NCBI GenBank assembly: GCA_947451875.1
Contig: CANGBE010000023.1
Span: forward strand, 1-12,726
Source: Sphingomonadaceae bacterium
GTDB lineage: Bacteria > Pseudomonadota > Alphaproteobacteria > Sphingomonadales > Sphingomonadaceae
Reading direction: 5' to 3'
Length of the DNA: 12,726 nucleotides
Shown here one piece after another: positions 1-6,188 of the stretch. The notes under the pieces are model-generated. The model saw only the letters and a list, made by a program, of their open reading frames with translations, was not told where the DNA came from and made no database searches. Position numbers and translations under genes: made by a program. Position 1 is the stretch's first letter; each line of letters opens with the position of its first letter.

Positions 1-526
1 ACAGCAAGTGGTCGGTCCAGCTGCGCGGCTGGCCCTTGGCATTCATGTTCTTGCGGCGAAAGAAATAGGTCTGGACGTCCATCTGCTGGATGTTCAGCTC
101 GCCCGCAACGATCTTGTTGTGCACATATTGGTGCGACGGATTAAAGCGGCGGGTGTGGCCGACCATGCAGGTGAGGCCGGTTTCCTTTGCCTTGGCGACC
201 ACCGCCTCGGCATCGGCCCAGCTATCACAGAGCGGGATTTCTACCTGCACATGCTTGCCCGCATTCATGCAGGCAATAGCCTGCTCGGCGTGCATCTGGG
301 TGGGGGTGCAGAGGATCACTGCATCGACATCGTCGCGCGCAAGGGCATCAGCCAGTTCGGTCGAGGAATGCTTCGCGCCATATTTGGCGGCAACTTCGGC
401 AGCCTGTTCGCCGGTGCGGCTGATGATCGAGGTAATTTCCACCCCGTCGATCAGCTTCAGGCCATCAAGGTGCTTTTCGCCAAAGGCACCTGCGCCAGCA
501 AGTGCGATTCGGATGGGATTGCTCAT
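1..526 (-). CDS. ligC: 4-carboxy-2-hydroxymuconate-6-semialdehyde dehydrogenase LigC (3' end outside window)
   Basis: Oxidises the protocatechuate ring-opening product (CHMS, as its cyclic hemiacetal) with NAD(P)+ to 2-pyrone-4,6-dicarboxylate in the cytoplasm. The 175 visible N-terminal residues begin MSNPIRIALAGAGAFGEKHL, a Rossmann fold of the Gfo/Idh/MocA family with GxGxxG at residues 11-16. The EIPLCDSW stretch sits where the family's E-K-P motif lies, followed by GHTRRFNPSHQYVHNK, typical of LigC. The family is about 315 residues, so a little under half lies beyond position 1. The ATG (526-524) overlaps the ligB stop as ATGA, and GGAG lies 8 nt upstream, so translation is probably coupled to ligB. 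It is the last gene of the visible minus-strand operon. The identification is secure from sequence and neighbours. Confidence 0.95.
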   Translation of the reverse strand, partial: MSNPIRIALAGAGAFGEKHLDGLKLIDGVEITSIISRTGEQAAEVAAKYGAKHSSTELADALARDDVDAVILCTPTQMHAEQAIACMNAGKHVQVEIPLCDSWADAEAVVAKAKETGLTCMVGHTRRFNPSHQYVHNKIVAGELNIQQMDVQTYFFRRKNMNAKGQPRSWTDHLL

Positions 527-1365
527 TCAACTGGCTCCAGAACCATGTGGCCAATGGCCGTGTTACTGCAAGGGATGTGATAGTGGCGGTGAAGCAACCG
601 CGTTTTGCGGCCTAGCGCGCCGCGCATGATCAGCCACATCACCATTTCGATGCCTTCGCTGCCGGTTTCGCGCAGGTATTCAATGTGCGGAATATGCCGC
701 GCCGCCTGTGTGTCGCCGATCAGCAAGTCCATGAACCTGTTATCCCACTCGCGGTTGAGCAGGCCAGCGCGGGGGCCCTGAAGCTGGTGACTCATGCCGC
801 CGGTGCCCCAGACCTGCACGTTGAGGTCTTCAGGAAAACTCTCCACAGCGCGCTTGATCGCTTCGCCCAATGCCCAGCAGCGGTTGCCTGAAGGGACAGG
901 GTAAGTCACGACGTTCACGGCAAGCGGGATGACCTTGCACGGCCACGTTTCCGGCTGTCCGAACATCATTGAGAGCGGCACGGTGAGGCCGTGATCGACG
1001 TCCATCTCGTTGATGATGGTCATGTCGAAATCGTCGAGGATCAGGCTCTGGGCGATGTGCCAGGCGAGGTCCGGCGCGCCTTCCACATCGGGCACAGGGC
1101 GTGGGCCCCAACCTTCGTCGGCAGGCTTGTAATGCTCGCCGCAGCCGATGGCGAAAGTCGGGATGATGTTGGCGTCAAAGGCACTCGCGTGGTCATTGTA
1201 GACCAGTACGATAACGTCAGGCTTCTCGGCCTTTTCCCATTCGCGAGTCCACTCATATCCCTTGAAGATTGGGCCGAAATAGTCGTCCTGCCACTTGCCT
1301 TGATCAACAGCGACGCCAAGCAGGGGAACGTGGCTGGAGCCAACGCCAGCGGTTATGCGGGCCAT
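523..1365 (-). CDS. ligB: Protocatechuate 4,5-dioxygenase beta subunit LigB
   Basis: Catalytic subunit of the Fe(II) class III extradiol dioxygenase that opens protocatechuate between C4 and C5 to CHMS. The protein is 280 residues and starts MARITAGVGSSHVPLLG. Iron ligands of the family are visible as His12 (SSH), His59 (NDH) and Glu240 (GIE); the second-sphere base is His193 (GGMSHQ). These match SYK-6 LigB His12, His61, Glu242 and His195 with a two-residue offset. The reading frame stays open upstream to 1416, but the ATG at 1365 is preferred. It gives the canonical N-terminus, lies one base after the ligA stop, and has AAGGGTGGG 7 nt upstream (1381-1373). Subunit LigA is directly upstream and LigC directly downstream, overlapping by 4 nt. 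Confidence 0.97.
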   Translation of the reverse strand: MARITAGVGSSHVPLLGVAVDQGKWQDDYFGPIFKGYEWTREWEKAEKPDVIVLVYNDHASAFDANIIPTFAIGCGEHYKPADEGWGPRPVPDVEGAPDLAWHIAQSLILDDFDMTIINEMDVDHGLTVPLSMMFGQPETWPCKVIPLAVNVVTYPVPSGNRCWALGEAIKRAVESFPEDLNVQVWGTGGMSHQLQGPRAGLLNREWDNRFMDLLIGDTQAARHIPHIEYLRETGSEGIEMVMWLIMRGALGRKTRLLHRHYHIPCSNTAIGHMVLEPVE

Positions 1366-1366
1366 C

Positions 1367-1771
1367 TCAATACCCACCCTTGATGCTTCGATTGCCTTCT
1401 GGCGAGCGGCCGCCATCGAGCATCATCTGGCGATATTCGGGGAAAGTCATATCGGTCATCGTCGAGCAGGCTTCAGCGAAGGGAATACCGTCGGACGAGA
1501 ATATCTTCGAAAGGAAATAGATGTTCCCGCCAAGGTCGAGCAAGCGGTTATAATCGCGCGCCAGAACGGCCAGCTTCTGGTCTTCGGTAAGCGGCCACGT
1601 ATCGAGATAGGCACGCTCGCCAGCTTTCCAGCGCTCGCGGTTTTCCGGCTTCATCAGGCTCATTGCGAACTGGTTCAGGTGGTAGCCCTTGCGGGCACGC
1701 GCTGCAGTGAAAACCCGCGTCCCCGGGATATCATCGAATTCAGCGAGGTATTCGTGGATGTCCTGCTTCAC
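1367..1771 (-). CDS. ligA: Protocatechuate 4,5-dioxygenase alpha subunit LigA
   Basis: Small subunit of the LigAB heterotetramer; it covers the active-site opening of LigB and contributes substrate-pocket residues. The protein is 134 residues (SYK-6 LigA 139). It carries the LigA signatures AEFDDIPGTRVFTAARARKG near the start, LNQFAMSLMKPENRERW, GGNIYFLSKIFSSDG and the C-terminal GGRSPEGNRSIKGGY. The pocket phenylalanine known as Phe103 in SYK-6 LigA is preserved (Phe after SSDGIP). Translation begins at GTG (1771-1769), which overlaps the ligJ stop as GTGA, with AAGGA 9 nt upstream (1785-1781). A later start would lose conserved N-terminal sequence. It is followed after one base by ligB. Confidence 0.96.
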   Translation of the reverse strand: MKQDIHEYLAEFDDIPGTRVFTAARARKGYHLNQFAMSLMKPENRERWKAGERAYLDTWPLTEDQKLAVLARDYNRLLDLGGNIYFLSKIFSSDGIPFAEACSTMTDMTFPEYRQMMLDGGRSPEGNRSIKGGY

Positions 1772-2793
1772 AGTCCGCGTTCCTTCAGTTGCGCATCAAG
1801 GCGCGGAAATACACGGCGGGCATTGCCTTCAAAGATCGCCTGGCGTTCCGCATCGCTGATTTCCAGTGCATCAACATAGCGCTTCGTATCATCGAAATAG
1901 TAGCCGGTGGTGGGGTCAATCCCGCGCACTGCGCCGACCATCTCTGACCCGAACAGGATGTTCTTGTTGTCGATCACATCGGCCAGCAGGTTTACCCCCG
2001 GCTGGTGATAGACGCAGGTATCGAAAAACACATTGTTCATCAGGTGACCGGATAGATCAGGCTTCTTCAGCATGTCAGCCAGCCCGCGATAGCGCCCCCA
2101 GTGATATGGCACAGCGCCTCCGCCGTGCGGGATGATGAAGCGCAGGCTTGGGAACCGGCTGAACAGATCGCCTTCAAGCAGCTGCATGAAAGCGATGGTG
2201 TCGGCCGCAATGTAATAGGCACCAGTAGCGTGCATTGCCGGATTGCAGCTGCCGGAAACATGGATCATCGCGGGCACATCCAGCTCGCACATCTTCTCGT
2301 AGAACGGGAACCAGTAAGGATCGGTCAGCGGCGGGTGGCTGAACTTGCCGCCGCTGGGATCGGGATTGAGGTTGCAGCCGATGAAACCCATCTGCGTCAC
2401 ACAGCGTTCCAGCTCGGCAATCGAGCTCGACATATCAGCCTCAGGGCTCTGCGGCAGCATGCAGACACCGGCGAAAACTTCAGGATAAAGGGCGACCACC
2501 CGGCCGATCAGATCGTTGCACACCTGCGCCCATTTCACCGCGACCGACTGATCTCCGACGTGCGGAGCCATGGCGCTGGCGCGGGGCGAAAAGATCGTCA
2601 TATCCGCACCGCGTTCCTTGATCAGGCGGAGCTGGTTGGACTCGATCGTCTCGCGAATTTCGTCATCCGAGATATCGGGATAGGGCGGCGCGGGCTTGCC
2701 CGCCTTGAACGCAGCCTTCTGCTTTTCGCGCCATTCGTCGTGCGCGCGTGGCAGCACGGTGTAGTGGCCGTGGCAATCGATAATCAGGCTCAA
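1768..2793 (-). CDS. ligJ: 4-oxalomesaconate hydratase LigJ
   Basis: Zn-dependent hydratase of the amidohydrolase superfamily. It adds water to the isomerised oxalomesaconate (2-keto-4-carboxy-3-hexenedioate) to give 4-carboxy-4-hydroxy-2-oxoadipate, the substrate of LigK. The protein is 341 residues, the same as SYK-6 LigJ. The HxH metal motif is DCHGHY (His8, His10). His178 (MIHVSG), His223 (IPHGGG) and Glu284 (FGSEMVG) follow at the positions expected for metal and catalytic residues. The start is TTG (2793-2791), overlapping the preceding stop as TTGA. AGGAG at 2804-2800 is placed 6 nt ahead, and the resulting N-terminus aligns with LigJ proteins. Translational coupling to the upstream oxidoreductase is likely. 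Confidence 0.96.
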   Translation of the reverse strand: MSLIIDCHGHYTVLPRAHDEWREKQKAAFKAGKPAPPYPDISDDEIRETIESNQLRLIKERGADMTIFSPRASAMAPHVGDQSVAVKWAQVCNDLIGRVVALYPEVFAGVCMLPQSPEADMSSSIAELERCVTQMGFIGCNLNPDPSGGKFSHPPLTDPYWFPFYEKMCELDVPAMIHVSGSCNPAMHATGAYYIAADTIAFMQLLEGDLFSRFPSLRFIIPHGGGAVPYHWGRYRGLADMLKKPDLSGHLMNNVFFDTCVYHQPGVNLLADVIDNKNILFGSEMVGAVRGIDPTTGYYFDDTKRYVDALEISDAERQAIFEGNARRVFPRLDAQLKERGL

Positions 2794-3608
2794 GGCTCTC
2801 TCCTCTCGAGAATCTCTTTGATACCCTGCCCGGCCATTTCGCGCTGGCGGCGGATAGTTCCAGAAGTCATCACGGGTTCGACGCCGAGCGAGGTCAGCGT
2901 CTTAGCGGCCTCCTCCATCTCGGCGGCGCGCCGCAGGCCGTGGGTGACCATGCGCTCGATGTTGTACTCTGCGCGTTCAGTCCAGGGCAGTGCCTTATCG
3001 CTGGCATCAAGCGAGGCCAGAACCTCTTCGGTTACCCCGGCAGCAGCAGCGCCCAGCATCATCTCCGCCGTCAGCGCCTCAATGCCCTTGACCATGACCG
3101 AGCGGATCATCTTGATCGCCGATGCGCGGCCCACCTCGTCACCAACAATGCGCGTATTGGTGAAGCCAGCGCCACGCAGCAGGGTCTCGGCCTTGGCCGC
3201 AGTCTTGCCAGAAATCAGCAAGGGCACCGCCAACCGCGCGGGATTAACCGGTGCCAGCACCGCAACATCGACATAATGACCGCCTGAAGCCTCGACCAAA
3301 GCTGCCGCTTCGCGCTTAGTATCGGGCGCTACCGAATTCATGTCGCACCAGATTGCGCCAGCGCTTAGCAAAGCCGCGCAATCGCGCGCGACCCCCAGCG
3401 CGCTGTCAGCCGTAACCAGCGAGAGAACCAGTGGCGGGCCTTCCAGCGCATCAGCCACGCTTGCAGCCTCGGCCAGTCCATCAGCCGCCATCGCGGCCCG
3501 GCGATCTGCGAGAATATCCCAACCCGAAGCGCGCTCAGCCCAAGCTGCGGCGGACGCGAAAGTCGATCCGGCCTCTCCATATCCAACAAGAGCTATTGCA
3601 TGTCCCAT
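2790..3608 (-). CDS. NAD(P)-binding 6-phosphogluconate-dehydrogenase-like oxidoreductase (DUF1932 type)
   Basis: A 272-residue protein with an N-terminal dinucleotide-binding fold, ALVGYGEAGS (GxGxxG at residues 9-14). The C-terminal all-helical half (about 185-265) resembles the DUF1932 / 6PGDH C-terminal-like domain. The central CDMNSVAP and the lysine in ASAIKMIRSVMVKG fit the beta-hydroxyacid dehydrogenase fold, where a lysine in this helix is catalytic. The substrate is unknown. As first gene of the ligJABC operon, overlapping ligJ by 3 nt, it probably serves aromatic-acid catabolism, perhaps reducing or oxidising a hydroxy- or keto-acid side product. Start choice: ATG at 3608 gives the usual MGHAIALVGYG N-terminus but has only a weak ribosome site. 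A TTG at 3623, five codons upstream, is possible. Family assignment is firm; function is open. Confidence 0.85.
   Translation of the reverse strand: MGHAIALVGYGEAGSTFASAAAWAERASGWDILADRRAAMAADGLAEAASVADALEGPPLVLSLVTADSALGVARDCAALLSAGAIWCDMNSVAPDTKREAAALVEASGGHYVDVAVLAPVNPARLAVPLLISGKTAAKAETLLRGAGFTNTRIVGDEVGRASAIKMIRSVMVKGIEALTAEMMLGAAAAGVTEEVLASLDASDKALPWTERAEYNIERMVTHGLRRAAEMEEAAKTLTSLGVEPVMTSGTIRRQREMAGQGIKEILERREP
2800..2804 (-). promoter_or_regulatory. Shine-Dalgarno fixing the TTG start of ligJ
   Basis: AGGAG within a GA-rich run on the minus strand lies 6 nt before TTG at 2793. No in-frame ATG lies nearby that would keep the conserved LIIDCHGHY N-terminus. This site therefore supports the rare TTG initiation codon. 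It lies inside the 3' end of the upstream oxidoreductase gene. Confidence 0.75.
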
Positions 3609-3634
3609 GCAGCGGCGATGCAACTTGCCTGCCG

Positions 3635-3649
3635 TTCGAGCAAATCGAA
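3635..3649. promoter_or_regulatory. Inverted repeat TTCGA-N5-TCGAA, candidate operator
   Basis: A perfect 5-bp inverted repeat with a 5-nt spacer (TTCGAGCAAATCGAA) lies 27-41 bp upstream of the oxidoreductase ATG on the minus strand. The right arm is part of a second nested repeat, CAAATC (3641-3646) with GATTTG (3656-3661). The TCGAA arm recurs 34 bp away in the 3677-3691 palindrome. It could be a regulator site close to the start of the ligJABC transcript. The binding protein is unknown. Confidence 0.4.
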
Positions 3650-3676
3650 ACTGCAGATTTGCGATAAGGCTGGGCT

Positions 3677-3691
3677 AATCGAACTTCGATT
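3677..3691. promoter_or_regulatory. Palindrome AATCGAA-C-TTCGATT, candidate operator
   Basis: A perfect 7-bp inverted repeat around a single base lies midway between the two divergent operons. A 15-bp near-perfect palindrome of this kind is typical of a homodimeric regulator site. It begins within the CTAATCG heptamer shared with the ligK operator. LysR binding is possible; a MarR- or TetR-type regulator encoded elsewhere is an alternative. Confidence 0.5.
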
Positions 3692-3722
3692 TGAGTGCAG
3701 CGTGATAGTGCCGATGGCGAAG

Positions 3723-3738
3723 CTTGATCGAGATCAAG
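3723..3738. promoter_or_regulatory. FNR/FixK-type box CTTGATCGAGATCAAG
   Basis: A perfect 7-bp inverted repeat with a 2-nt centre contains TTGAT-N4-ATCAA, the established FNR/FixK consensus of proteobacteria (3724-3737). Its centre (3730.5) lies 78.5 bp before the ATG of the second dioxygenase alpha gene. A CATAGG at 3759-3764 could be the -10 element. That would put transcription near 3772 and the box at about -41.5, the normal class II activator position. The same 14 bases also satisfy the loose LysR pattern T-N11-A, so a LysR site is the main alternative. The sequence is certain; the role is inferred. Confidence 0.55.
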
Positions 3739-3808
3739 ATCAGCCCCGACCGAGCAGACATAGGAAGGCCTCACGAAGGGCGTTCGCCCACAATGACGGA
3801 GGCAGGCC

Positions 3809-4198
3809 ATGCCATCAGATCTTGAACCCATTCCAGGCACTACGTTGTTCGACGGCGAAGCGGCGCGCAAAGGCTATGCGCTGAACGCGCTGTGTTTTTC
3901 ATTTAACGAAAAGGCCAATCGCGATGCATTTCTGGCGGATGAGGCGGCCTATTTGGCTCGGTTCAACCTGACGCCGGAACAACACGAGGCTGTGGCGCAG
4001 CGCGACGTGCTGGGCATGATCGCGGCTGGCGGCAACATCTATTACCTAGCCAAGCTGGCCGGCATCTGCTCGCTTAACGTGCAGGATGTAGGCTCGATGC
4101 AGACCGGTGTCAGCGTTGATAAGTTCAAGGCCATGCTACTCGCGCAGGGGCGTGGCGAAACCTACGAGGCCGCCCATAAGGAGATGCTCAATGGCTGA
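3809..4198 (+). CDS. LigA-like alpha subunit of a second extradiol dioxygenase
   Basis: A 129-residue LigA-family protein, partner of the LigB-like protein encoded next. It keeps the family outline: PIPGTTLFDGEAARKGYALN near the start, LNALCFSFNEKANRDAFLAD, RDVLGMIAAGGNIYYLAKL, and a tail (GETYEAAHKEMLNG) quite unlike LigA's GGRSPxGxRSIKGGY. The loop after the GGNIYYLAKL helix reads AGICSLNVQDVGSM and lacks the phenylalanine equivalent to SYK-6 LigA Phe103, so substrate preference may differ from protocatechuate. GGAGG at 3798-3802 lies 6 nt before the ATG. It overlaps the next gene by 8 nt. It could be a protocatechuate isoenzyme or a gallate/3-O-methylgallate enzyme; the sequence alone does not decide. 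Confidence 0.9.
   Translation: MPSDLEPIPGTTLFDGEAARKGYALNALCFSFNEKANRDAFLADEAAYLARFNLTPEQHEAVAQRDVLGMIAAGGNIYYLAKLAGICSLNVQDVGSMQTGVSVDKFKAMLLAQGRGETYEAAHKEMLNG
4178..4183 (+). promoter_or_regulatory. Shine-Dalgarno fixing the start of the second beta subunit
   Basis: AAGGAG lies 7 nt before the ATG at 4191, inside the last codons of the alpha gene. It selects this ATG over upstream starts in the same frame and implies independent but coupled initiation of the beta subunit. Confidence 0.8.
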
Positions 4199-5030
4199 AA
4201 TCGTTGGTGCCTATTTTACCAGCCACGTTCCCTCCATCGGCGGCGCGATTCATCGCGGGCTCAAGCAGGATCCATACTGGAAGCCGTTCTTCGACGGCTT
4301 TCCTCCGGTCCACGAATGGCTGGCAAAGGTGAAGCCCGATGTCGCAGTGGTGTTTTCAAACGACCACGGACTTAACTTCTTTCTCGACAAGATGCCGACT
4401 TTCGCGGTTGGTGCTGCATCCGAATATGCCAATGCCGACGAAGGCTGGGGCCTGCCGCTCTACAAGGGGTTCACGGGCCATCCGGAGCTCAGCTGGCACA
4501 TCATTGAGGGACTGGTGGAGGACGAGTTCGATCCGGTCACCTGTCAATCCATGCTGGTCGACCATGCCCTCTCTATCCCCTTCGAGTTGGCCTACCCCGA
4601 CGTGGAAGAGTGGCCGGTAAGGCTGGTGCCAATCGGCATCAACACCGTGCAGCACCCCCTGCCATCGGCAAAGCGTTGCCTCGCGCTGGGCCGGTCCGTG
4701 CACAAGGCACTGGCCAGTTGGAAAGGTGACGAACGCATCGTGGTGATTGGCACCGGCGGCCTGTCACACCAACTTGATGGCGAGCGGGCCGGGTTCATGA
4801 ACGCCGATTATGACCGCTTCTGCCTCGACAATCTGGCGGGCGATCCTGATGCCCTGACCAAGGATTCGATCCGCGAAATCGTCCGGCTGGCTGGAACGCA
4901 GGGCGTCGAAGTGCTCAACTGGATCGCCGCACGCGGCGCGCTTGGTCCCAGAGCGCGGGAAATTCACCGCAATTACCACCAGCCAATCTCAAACACTGCG
5001 GCGGCAACGGTGCTTTACGAGCCTGCCTGA
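4191..5030 (+). CDS. LigB-like catalytic beta subunit of a second extradiol dioxygenase
   Basis: A 279-residue class III extradiol dioxygenase. All active-site positions are intact and fall at the same numbers as in the LigB of this window: His12 (TSHVPS), His59 (SNDHG), Glu240 (QGVEVLN) and second-sphere His193 (GGLSHQL). Overall the two beta subunits are clearly homologous but well diverged; the first 60 residues agree at about half of positions by eye. The ATG at 4191 gives the canonical MAEIVGAYFTSHVPSIG start, with AAGGAG at 4178-4183 spaced 7 nt. The frame is open further upstream, but that would extend far into the alpha gene. The last 16 bases overlap the 3' end of the opposing LysR gene. 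Substrate is a catechol-type carboxylic acid, probably protocatechuate or gallate-like. Confidence 0.92.
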   Translation: MAEIVGAYFTSHVPSIGGAIHRGLKQDPYWKPFFDGFPPVHEWLAKVKPDVAVVFSNDHGLNFFLDKMPTFAVGAASEYANADEGWGLPLYKGFTGHPELSWHIIEGLVEDEFDPVTCQSMLVDHALSIPFELAYPDVEEWPVRLVPIGINTVQHPLPSAKRCLALGRSVHKALASWKGDERIVVIGTGGLSHQLDGERAGFMNADYDRFCLDNLAGDPDALTKDSIREIVRLAGTQGVEVLNWIAARGALGPRAREIHRNYHQPISNTAAATVLYEPA

Positions 5031-6178
5031 TGCGTCTCGCTCGCCGCACGCATTAGTTCGGCGACAAATTCTGCCTGCACTGCCGTTGGCCTCCACGAGG
5101 CGCGGGTAGTGAGGGCAATGGCCCGGTCAAGGTCGTCGGGAAGGTCGGCAATCTTGACCAGCCAACCCGCTTCAATTTCCACCGACACCTGATCGGGAGA
5201 AACCAGCGTCAACAGATCGCTGTCCATCAGCAGTTGCCGGATCGTCATTACGGAACCCGATTCAACTGGGACCAGAGGCAGGGGCAACTTTGCGCGGGTA
5301 AACATGGCTTCCCATAAAACGCGCAGGGGTGCTCCCTCCGAGGCTATGACCCATGGATAACCGGCGAGCGCCTTGACATCAGCAGCGCTGCCATCGAGCG
5401 GGTGCCCCTTGCGGGCGATTACCACCAGCCTATCGCGAAACAGCGGATGCTGGACAAGGTCCGGCTCAAGCAGCGGATCACGGCGCGCACCGATCATCAT
5501 GTCGATTGCGCCATTGCGCAGCGGCTCGACAAGTTCAGCGCGTGAACCTTCGATGATCGAAACCCGCACTTGCGGACGGAGGCGCAGAAAGCTGGTGATT
5601 GCGGCGGGAAGCACCCGGGCGCGGGAAAGCGGCATCGCACCAATGGCAATTCGCCGGGTTTCGTGCCCTTTCAGCGCCTCCAGTTCCGCGAGTCCAGCTT
5701 CGAGTTCAACCCGAGCAAGGCGAAAGCCGCGCGCCATTTGCATCCCGGTTTCGGTCAACAGCACGATCTTGCCGCGCCGCTCCACCAATGGTTTGCGCAA
5801 CGACAGCGCAAGATCGTTCACCGCGCGATGGAGTGATGGCAGCGACAGGCCAGTCTCATGTCCAGCGCCGCTATAGCTGCCGGTGTCCGCCAGCGCGAGC
5901 AGGGCGCGAAAGCGCGACATGGTGACATGCGGACTGGCGATATGAACCAGCGCCGCCTCAACGCGAGGAACGAAAATCTCCGCCGCCGGGGTTTGCGCCA
6001 TGCCATCGTGACGCCGTTCAAACAGCGGCATTCCTAGCATCGCCTCGATCCGGCCGAGCGCCTGTGTTATCGCAGGCTGGGTGAGATTTACCGCCTGCGC
6101 AGCGGCGTTCATCGTCCCCAACTCGGCGATTTTCGTCACAGCGCGCAGGTGGCGGAGGTTGAAATCCCAGACTTGCAT
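5015..6178 (-). CDS. ligR: LysR-type regulator with two tandem winged-helix domains (LigR-like)
   Basis: A 387-residue LysR-family protein; normal LysR proteins are about 300. The extra length is a second DNA-binding domain. Residues about 7-66 (FNLRHLRAVTKIAELGTM...LTQPAITQALGRIE...PLFERR) form a standard LysR winged helix. Residues about 86-145 (VTMSRFRALLALADTGSY...LSLPSLHRAVNDL...PLVERR) repeat it about 79 residues later. A linker helix and a periplasmic-binding-like effector domain follow (about 172-375). ATG at 6178 is chosen because it precedes the first domain directly; a longer frame to 6229 adds no recognisable sequence. It is divergent from ligK across 106 bp containing a LysR-type palindrome. 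In SYK-6 the LysR gene ligR also sits next to ligK and activates lig operons, so a LigR role is likely but not proven. Confidence 0.85.
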   Translation of the reverse strand: MQVWDFNLRHLRAVTKIAELGTMNAAAQAVNLTQPAITQALGRIEAMLGMPLFERRHDGMAQTPAAEIFVPRVEAALVHIASPHVTMSRFRALLALADTGSYSGAGHETGLSLPSLHRAVNDLALSLRKPLVERRGKIVLLTETGMQMARGFRLARVELEAGLAELEALKGHETRRIAIGAMPLSRARVLPAAITSFLRLRPQVRVSIIEGSRAELVEPLRNGAIDMMIGARRDPLLEPDLVQHPLFRDRLVVIARKGHPLDGSAADVKALAGYPWVIASEGAPLRVLWEAMFTRAKLPLPLVPVESGSVMTIRQLLMDSDLLTLVSPDQVSVEIEAGWLVKIADLPDDLDRAIALTTRASWRPTAVQAEFVAELMRAASETHQAGS

Positions 6179-6188
6179 TCTGCCTATC

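Larger units (their letters stand above)
3609..3808. promoter_or_regulatory. Divergent promoter region between the ligJABC operon and the second dioxygenase operon
   Basis: A 200-bp non-coding stretch separates two divergent operons, so both promoters must lie here. It holds three inverted repeats (3635-3649, 3677-3691, 3723-3738), described separately. It also holds a small GGGCG-TT-CGCCC hairpin at 3778-3789, which would fall in the 5' leader of the plus-strand operon. The heptamer CTAATCG at 3675-3681 recurs in the ligK/LysR intergenic operator (6199-6205), which hints at shared control by the LysR protein. No strong sigma-70 -35/-10 pair is evident on either strand, consistent with activator-dependent promoters. 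Confidence 0.7.

Noticed and set aside
523..1416. Longer ligB start at 1416
   Set aside because: The extra 17 residues lie inside ligA and have no LigB-family counterpart; the ATG at 1365 gives the canonical MARIT start with a ribosome site.
2101..3276. Long plus-strand frame (391 codons) opposite ligJ and the oxidoreductase
   Set aside because: Antisense shadow of two well-supported genes; low-complexity arginine- and serine-rich product without recognisable domains.
3778..3789. GGGCG-TT-CGCCC hairpin as a riboswitch or attenuator
   Set aside because: Too small and isolated, with no alternative pairing partner or leader peptide; probably incidental in high-GC DNA.
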